64,000 nt of DNA from Adlercreutzia sp. ZJ304 (GTDB lineage: Bacteria > Actinomycetota > Coriobacteriia > Coriobacteriales > Eggerthellaceae), in contig NZ_JAAKEG010000006.1 in NCBI RefSeq assembly GCF_011039075.1, forward strand, positions 62,001 to 126,000, given 5' to 3'. How positions within the stretch are numbered: the first letter of the stretch is position 1; the number at the start of each line of letters is the position of its first letter. The translations under genes were made by a program, and so were the position numbers. Of the stretch, positions 59,526 through 64,000 are shown piece by piece. The notes beneath the pieces are model-generated. The model saw only the letters and a list, made by a program, of their open reading frames with translations, was not told the origin of the DNA and made no database searches.

Positions 59526-60896
59526 TTATAGCGAGCGTCCTTCCGCTAGCAGGACAACGCCCGTCTCGTCGATCTCTATCGGTTCGATGGAAGCGACCCA
59601 GCCATAGAGATACTCGTTCGCGGTGTACTTCAGCGGATGGCATGGATGGTCTGCACACTGCTTTCGCTCCCACTCGCAGTTCCCCTTGCACAAGGGCAGC
59701 AGCGAGCATTCCGGACATGCCGGGTCATCAAAGGGATACGCCGGCGCCAATCCCGTCGGGATATCGGTCGCGTCGCCTATCGAATCAAGGTTGAAGGCCA
59801 GATGATCGGTCCTCCCCATGCGGCCATCGCACTTGTACACATCTCCCATCGCATCAATGGCATAGTAGCGTTCCTTCTGGCCACGGCAGAATAGCGGTAT
59901 CGGCTGGAGCAGCGCGGCGAATTCGGCAAATGCGTGCCCTTCTTCGCAGAAGCGCTCGCATTGAAGGCGCGAAAATTCGCGATGGTCCATAAGCGAGAAG
60001 CGCGGCTCGCAGAATCGGCCGCGACCGAACGTGCCGTAGTAATCGTTCAACTTCGCGCGGATTGCGCTCATGCCGAACCGTTCTTGGAGCTGCGAATTCA
60101 GTTCGCTGAGGCACGAGTCGTTCACCTTGTCGGTGTTCATCAGCACCGTGACGCCGATGCCCTCGCCGAGCAAATTGCCGATGCCATCGAGAACGGCCTC
60201 GTACGAATTGCCGCCATTTCTCATGGGACGCCGCCCGTTATGCACAGCCTCCGGGCCGTCGACGGTGACGAGGGCCTCGGTCACGCGGCTCCGTCCCAGC
60301 ATAGCGGCTTCCTCAGCACCGATGCGCGTCGCGTTCGACACCATGTTCGCGCTGAATCCGAGACCGCGCTCCTCGCAGAAGCGCATGAGCCCGGCCGAAA
60401 TAGCATCTATCGCATCGGGCATGAGCATGGGCTCGCCGCCGTACCATTGGACCTCGATGCTCTCGTACGGCTCCGCTTCGAAGGCCAGCCTTGCGAAGTC
60501 GACGATCTTCTTCTGCATCGACCGGTCCATCCTCTTGCCCGAAGAGCTGCGCCCCTCTTCGTAGCAGTAGGGGCAAGCGAGATTGCAAGTGTAGGTCGGT
60601 ACTATGCAGAGCGAGAGCACCGAGGAATCCTGCTGTAGCGCGCGGTGTTCCGCTACCGCTTCGGCGAGCTCGTCACAGGCGGCAGCGACGAGAAGCCCCG
60701 ATCTTGCCAGCTGGGCTACAGCTCTCGCATCTATTCTCGCAAAGTCGCTTTCTTCGAGCAGCGCGCTCATCCCGAGGACGGCCGCAATGCTCTCATCGAC
60801 GAGCGCCAGCGCTCCTGTGCGAGTGTTGTAGACAATCGAGCCATCGCGGCTCTCTTGCAATGCGACGATGTTGTATCTGGAGGGCTTCAGTTCCAT
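59526..60896 (-). CDS. Radical SAM/SPASM-domain protein (peptide or sulfatase maturase-like)
   Basis: 456 aa from the second ATG. A PqqD-like or leader-binding N-terminal region (about 1-90: TGALALVDESIAAVLGMSAL) comes before the radical SAM core with CNLACPYC (CxxxCxxC, about 107-114), the SAM-binding GGEP, and later a SPASM region with CRGQKERYYAIDAMGDVYKC and CPECSLLPLCKGNC. It is of the type that modifies peptides or sulfatases. No obvious precursor peptide is encoded next to it; the small membrane ORF at 58397 is the only candidate and is weak. The gene downstream is a likely electron donor. Confidence 0.88.
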   Translation of the reverse strand: MELKPSRYNIVALQESRDGSIVYNTRTGALALVDESIAAVLGMSALLEESDFARIDARAVAQLARSGLLVAAACDELAEAVAEHRALQQDSSVLSLCIVPTYTCNLACPYCYEEGRSSSGKRMDRSMQKKIVDFARLAFEAEPYESIEVQWYGGEPMLMPDAIDAISAGLMRFCEERGLGFSANMVSNATRIGAEEAAMLGRSRVTEALVTVDGPEAVHNGRRPMRNGGNSYEAVLDGIGNLLGEGIGVTVLMNTDKVNDSCLSELNSQLQERFGMSAIRAKLNDYYGTFGRGRFCEPRFSLMDHREFSRLQCERFCEEGHAFAEFAALLQPIPLFCRGQKERYYAIDAMGDVYKCDGRMGRTDHLAFNLDSIGDATDIPTGLAPAYPFDDPACPECSLLPLCKGNCEWERKQCADHPCHPLKYTANEYLYGWVASIEPIEIDETGVVLLAEGRSL

Positions 60897-61254
60897 GGAG
60901 CCATTGTATCTTTCGCGCAAGGGCTGAGCAAGGACACGTTATCGTCACAGCCTCACGCTCGTCTTTTCTGTTGATTGAAATCCGAGGCGCGCCCCCAGCC
61001 ATTGCGCTTACTTATTCAATTAAGGGACAAGAGGGACTGATTGCTTGAAGCCTAAATTGTCAAACCCATCCGACTACGGTTGTTTCTCTATCGAGCCTAT
61101 CCGCGCTCTGAAGCTGAAACTCGTTGAATCCCATGAGAGACCGCCCCTTGATCGTCAGGCATCATTGAAATCAGATTGAGAGTCGGCCACAAGGTGAAAA
61201 CTGGGCTGGTCTAGCCCTCTTCGAGGTCTATGCCTTCTTTTTGATCCAGCAGCA
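60897..61254. other. Intergenic, nothing identified
   Basis: 360 bp between the radical SAM and SRAP genes. It should hold the radical SAM promoter. Short frames do not resemble known proteins; no strong repeats or hairpins seen. Confidence 0.4.
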
Positions 61255-61881
61255 CTATTTCGCAGCATCAATCTCCAGCCTGACCGACGAGCGGTCCGCG
61301 AGCTCCTGGTAGTCAGGTCCAAGCCAGAGAGGCAGCTCCTCCCGGCGGACGACGAGCGGCATCCGGTGGTGTATCGGCGCCATATCGGCGTTCGCCTCGG
61401 TCGTGACCATGGAGAACCGGTCGCCCTTCCATGTGCAGCCTATGAGTATCACGTCCTCGCCCGGCACCCTGAACTCGTACTGCCGCTTTATCGGCCTTCC
61501 CGTCTTCGGAGATACAAAAGTCTCGTCCCTGTGCGTCTCGTAGAACGACGCGACGGGGATGATGCATCTCCTGTGCTCCATGGAGTCGCGCCAAGTCGGC
61601 TTCATCGCGCTCTCGATGCGGGTATTGAAGATGACGCCGGACCTCCACGGCTCCTCGAAGCCCCAGCCCATCTCGCGGGCGGACAGGCTGCCCTCTTGCA
61701 GCTTCGCAATGCCGACGGCGGTGTCGAACTGCGGAACGATGAGCGGAGCCGCGGAGTTGGGGTATGCCTGGATCCTGCGCGCCGGCCAGTCCGGCTCGAA
61801 GTTGAACGCGGCGTCCAGCTCGATCTCCTTTACGATCTCAAGCACCTCGTCGAATGTGAATATGACGCATCTCCCGCACAT
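61255..61881 (-). CDS. SRAP (HMCES/YedK) family protein
   Basis: 208 aa beginning MCGRCV, so that Cys2 can form the thiazolidine crosslink with abasic sites in single-stranded DNA. Other family residues: NTRIESA, RRCIIPVASFYETH (with the Glu), and APIHHRMPLVV (with the His). It shields abasic sites from error-prone repair. The frame is open upstream but the MCGR start is mandatory for the family. It lies 14 bp after a small gene that may be cotranscribed. Confidence 0.93.
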   Translation of the reverse strand: MCGRCVIFTFDEVLEIVKEIELDAAFNFEPDWPARRIQAYPNSAAPLIVPQFDTAVGIAKLQEGSLSAREMGWGFEEPWRSGVIFNTRIESAMKPTWRDSMEHRRCIIPVASFYETHRDETFVSPKTGRPIKRQYEFRVPGEDVILIGCTWKGDRFSMVTTEANADMAPIHHRMPLVVRREELPLWLGPDYQELADRSSVRLEIDAAK

Positions 61882-61895
61882 GTTTCCATCCTTGC

Positions 61896-62129
61896 TCAGC
61901 AGACATGCCCGTCTGTGATTTTCTCCTCCACGAACCATCGCAGATCCTCGTGATAGAGGAACGTTTCCCTGCCGTTGATGACGACGGCGTAGCAGACCCC
62001 GTCGCCTCCCACGCGCTTGGAGGAGCGACGGCAGACCGAGACCACCTTCTCGATCGGATAGGTCGTCCCGTCCCACCACTGCACCGACATGGGACGCGTC
62101 CTGCCGTCCTCGTCGATGCGCTCCGTCAC
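61896..62129 (-). CDS. Small hypothetical protein beside SRAP gene
   Basis: 77 aa from a GTG, or 64 aa from the ATG at residue 14. Beta-rich: SVQWWDGTTYPIEKVVSVCR, then GGDGVCYAVVINGRETFLYH. No named family, though similar small proteins stand beside SRAP genes in this group. Possibly a DNA-repair accessory. Confidence 0.6.
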   Translation of the reverse strand: MTERIDEDGRTRPMSVQWWDGTTYPIEKVVSVCRRSSKRVGGDGVCYAVVINGRETFLYHEDLRWFVEEKITDGHVC

Positions 62130-62234
62130 GCAGCCAGATTTCTTCGCCTACAGGTCAAATTCGCCTCGTAGCTCTGAATGGGGCTTTTGGAAAAGAGTTT
62201 CATTCCGCAAGAGAATAGATTAATGCAGATCGCG

Positions 62235-63131
62235 TCACGATGCCAGGCAAACACTGGCTATCTCGTTGACGAAGTCGCGTATCACAGCAGCGGGGTCTTT
62301 TGAATAGATCAGGCCATAGGGCACCCGATAGCTCCACTCCATGGGTAGCGAGACGAAGCCGGGATGCACGCCCTCCCACGCATCGAGTGTCTCCATGAGC
62401 ATGGACTTCCTCTCGCATTCGTTGAAGGTCTCGATGCTGTAGAAGCGCGGGGTGTCTTCAATATTGATGTTCGAATAGTCTCTCTCGATCTCGCTTCGGA
62501 GAGAGTCCATCACCGGCGAGGCCCCCTTCTGGACCAGCATGATCGATTGCCCTTCGAGGTCGCTCCATGTCAAGGATCGCCTCTGCGCAAGTGGATGGCT
62601 TCTTGGAACCGCCACTTCGCATTCATAGAAACCGAGCTTCAAGACGCCGCATGTCCTATGCCAGGCGGGCGCATCGCATGGCCCGAGGAAACAATCGATA
62701 TGCGACCCCAATTGGGAAACCACCGCGTCAAGCTCCGTGTCGTCGTCAAAGGGAACGACCTCTATGCCGAACTCGCTGTGCCGCCCTATGCGCGACCACA
62801 CTTCGAGAAGCCTTGAGCAGGGGCGCAGAAGCGATGTACCTACCCTTATCGTCCTCTTCTCCGCCTCACCCAGTGCCTTTATCTCGCTGGAGGTGGAACC
62901 AGAGATCTCGTTCATCCTCAGCGCGCCCTCAAGCAGGATGCGCCCCGCTTCCGTCAGGCTAACGCCGCGATTGGTTCTGGCGAGAAGCTTGGTCGCTAAT
63001 TCTGCTTCAAGCGAATCCATCTGCTTTTTGACGGAAACCGCTGACAAGAAAAGAACATCAGCGGCCTTAGAGAAACTGCCAGCCTCTGCAACAGCGAGGA
63101 AAGTTACTATGCGAGCATCGAGCAAACCCAT
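62235..63131 (-). CDS. LysR-family transcriptional regulator
   Basis: 298 aa. N-terminal winged helix (RIVTFLAVAEAGSFSKAADVLFLSAVSVKKQMDSLE in the first 45 residues) and a periplasmic-binding-like effector domain to the end. The HTH is typical except for SAVSVKKQM in place of SQSAVSRQI. It is divergent from the SDR gene at 63259 and probably controls it together with the flavodoxin-fold gene after it. Confidence 0.92.
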   Translation of the reverse strand: MGLLDARIVTFLAVAEAGSFSKAADVLFLSAVSVKKQMDSLEAELATKLLARTNRGVSLTEAGRILLEGALRMNEISGSTSSEIKALGEAEKRTIRVGTSLLRPCSRLLEVWSRIGRHSEFGIEVVPFDDDTELDAVVSQLGSHIDCFLGPCDAPAWHRTCGVLKLGFYECEVAVPRSHPLAQRRSLTWSDLEGQSIMLVQKGASPVMDSLRSEIERDYSNINIEDTPRFYSIETFNECERKSMLMETLDAWEGVHPGFVSLPMEWSYRVPYGLIYSKDPAAVIRDFVNEIASVCLAS

Positions 63132-63147
63132 GGACGAATCCTTTCTG

Positions 63148-63180
63148 AATTAACCACAAGTTAACACGCATTAGTTAATT
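63148..63180. promoter_or_regulatory. Inverted repeat in the LysR/SDR intergenic region
   Basis: AATTAAC (63148-63154) and GTTAATT (63174-63180), just upstream of the LysR start. Spacing and location suit a LysR recognition and autoregulation site. Confidence 0.45.
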
Positions 63181-63258
63181 GAACCATTCCGGGATTCATC
63201 GGTAAAGCCTAGAGTTAACGACATCAGATCAATCTCTAGCGCGAAAGGAAGGCAGAGC

Positions 63259-63903
63259 ATGAGCAAGAAGGTCGTAGTTATCGGAGCAGGCCCCGGTCTC
63301 GGCAACGCAGTTGCAAGGAAGTTCGGCAAGGAGGGCTATGAGGTCGCGCTGGTTTCGAGGAACCAGGGTAATCTTGATGCTTACAAGAAAGAGTTCGAAG
63401 AGCAAGGCATCGTGACGACTGTCTACGTTGCCGATGTGTCGGACATCCCCGAGTTGGACAAGACGATCGAGGACATCCAAGCGGATCACGGCGATCCCGA
63501 TGTGATCATCTACAACGTCGGAATCACATCTGTTGACGAGGATCCCCTGACCGCCGAAGACGTCAAGCGCCACTTTGCGGCAGATGTCGTTGGCGCATAT
63601 GAGACCATACAGAAGTTCTCAACACCAGGCTTCGCCGAGAGGCGCGGCTCCATCATCCTGACAGGCGGCATCTTGGCCGAGTCTCCCTATCCCGGTTACG
63701 TCGCCCTCTCTATGGACAAGGCGGCCCTGAGAAACCTCGCGCTTGAAAAGAACCAGGAACTTGCCGATAGCGGCATCTTCGTCGGCACGGTGATGGTATG
63801 CGGGATCATCGGCGGCAACGAGCATTTCGACCCGGACAACATCGCCGAATCGTATTGGAAGCTGAACGAGACTAGGAACGCATTCGAGGTCAAATTCGAG
63901 TAG
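63259..63903 (+). CDS. SDR-family oxidoreductase
   Basis: 214 aa with a good GAAAGGAAGG site. The Rossmann motif is GAGPGLGNAVA (about 9-19), of the atypical kind. The classical Tyr-Lys pair is altered: YVALSMDKAALRN keeps Tyr and Lys but with the spacing S-M-D-K. It is shorter than most SDRs. Runs with the next gene, a flavodoxin-fold reductase, under LysR control. Confidence 0.85.
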   Translation: MSKKVVVIGAGPGLGNAVARKFGKEGYEVALVSRNQGNLDAYKKEFEEQGIVTTVYVADVSDIPELDKTIEDIQADHGDPDVIIYNVGITSVDEDPLTAEDVKRHFAADVVGAYETIQKFSTPGFAERRGSIILTGGILAESPYPGYVALSMDKAALRNLALEKNQELADSGIFVGTVMVCGIIGGNEHFDPDNIAESYWKLNETRNAFEVKFE

Positions 63904-63936
63904 ACGATCGACAGACATCTGAAAGCAGGAATGAAC

Positions 63937-64000
63937 ATGAGCACGCTATTCATCAACGGAAGTCCCAACAAGAGAGGAAACACCGCGCAGCTGGCGGATG
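63937..64000 (+). CDS. Flavodoxin-fold NAD(P)H reductase, N-terminal part
   Basis: Starts at an ATG after AGGA with MSTLFINGSPNKRGNTAQLAD. GSPNKRGNT is the FMN-phosphate loop of the NADPH-dependent FMN reductase / flavodoxin-like family. The gene continues beyond the window. It is probably cotranscribed with the SDR. Confidence 0.75.
   Translation, partial: MSTLFINGSPNKRGNTAQLAD

Overview
The window looks like an accessory-rich stretch of an anaerobic gut actinobacterium of the class Coriobacteriia, most likely Eggerthellaceae. This placement is an inference. It rests on the number of molybdopterin oxidoreductases, the DUF6323/DUF6179-type gene pair, the many small iron-sulphur and zinc-ribbon proteins and the style of the mobile elements. 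Base composition by eye is strongly mosaic: AT-rich blocks at about 6.4-21 kb and 36-41.8 kb, intermediate at 46-55 kb, GC-richer elsewhere.

1-6.4 kb: the 5' end of a molybdoenzyme (minus strand, running off the edge), then a histamine operon made of a pyruvoyl histidine decarboxylase and an APC-type antiporter. A small XRE/AbrB regulator operon, a DUF6323/DUF6179-like pair and a CDP-alcohol phosphatidyltransferase follow. 6.4-20.1 kb: two divergent AAA+ NtrC-like regulators face a ten-gene AT-rich operon. The operon encodes an MFS carrier, a 776-aa molybdoenzyme paralogous to the one at the left edge, a ferredoxin-like partner, a 46-aa membrane peptide, a LigB-AMMECR1 fusion, an MmgE/PrpD enzyme, a zinc-ribbon protein and a complete TRAP transporter (P, Q, M). 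It reads as an uptake-plus-transformation unit for an aromatic or organic-acid substrate.

20-46 kb is a defence and mobile-element zone. It holds small zinc-ribbon genes, an ORF6N protein, a decayed phage lysis cassette, an XRE regulator, remains of an AAA_13 ATPase and an operon of three overlapping DNA methyltransferase genes. After these come an IS200-type element and a broken IS1249-like element. Next is an integrated mobilizable replicon (BcgI-like restriction-modification, a broken MobV relaxase, a broken rolling-circle Rep and its putative origin), bounded by 34-bp repeats of a tRNA 3' end. A tyrosine recombinase, an AbiE toxin-antitoxin pair and truncated element genes complete the zone.

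46.2-55.1 kb: a catabolic island bracketed by a 286-bp direct repeat. It encodes both subunits of a pyrogallol-phloroglucinol transhydroxylase-type molybdoenzyme, two short-chain dehydrogenases, two VOC-fold proteins, a TetR regulator and a SlyD-like isomerase. Its likely role is anaerobic polyphenol breakdown through phloroglucinol-type intermediates. 55-64 kb: element remnants, a membrane protein, a heavily frameshifted gene, an EFR1-type flavodoxin/ferredoxin, a radical SAM/SPASM enzyme, an SRAP protein, and a LysR regulator divergent from an SDR and the start of a flavodoxin-fold reductase.
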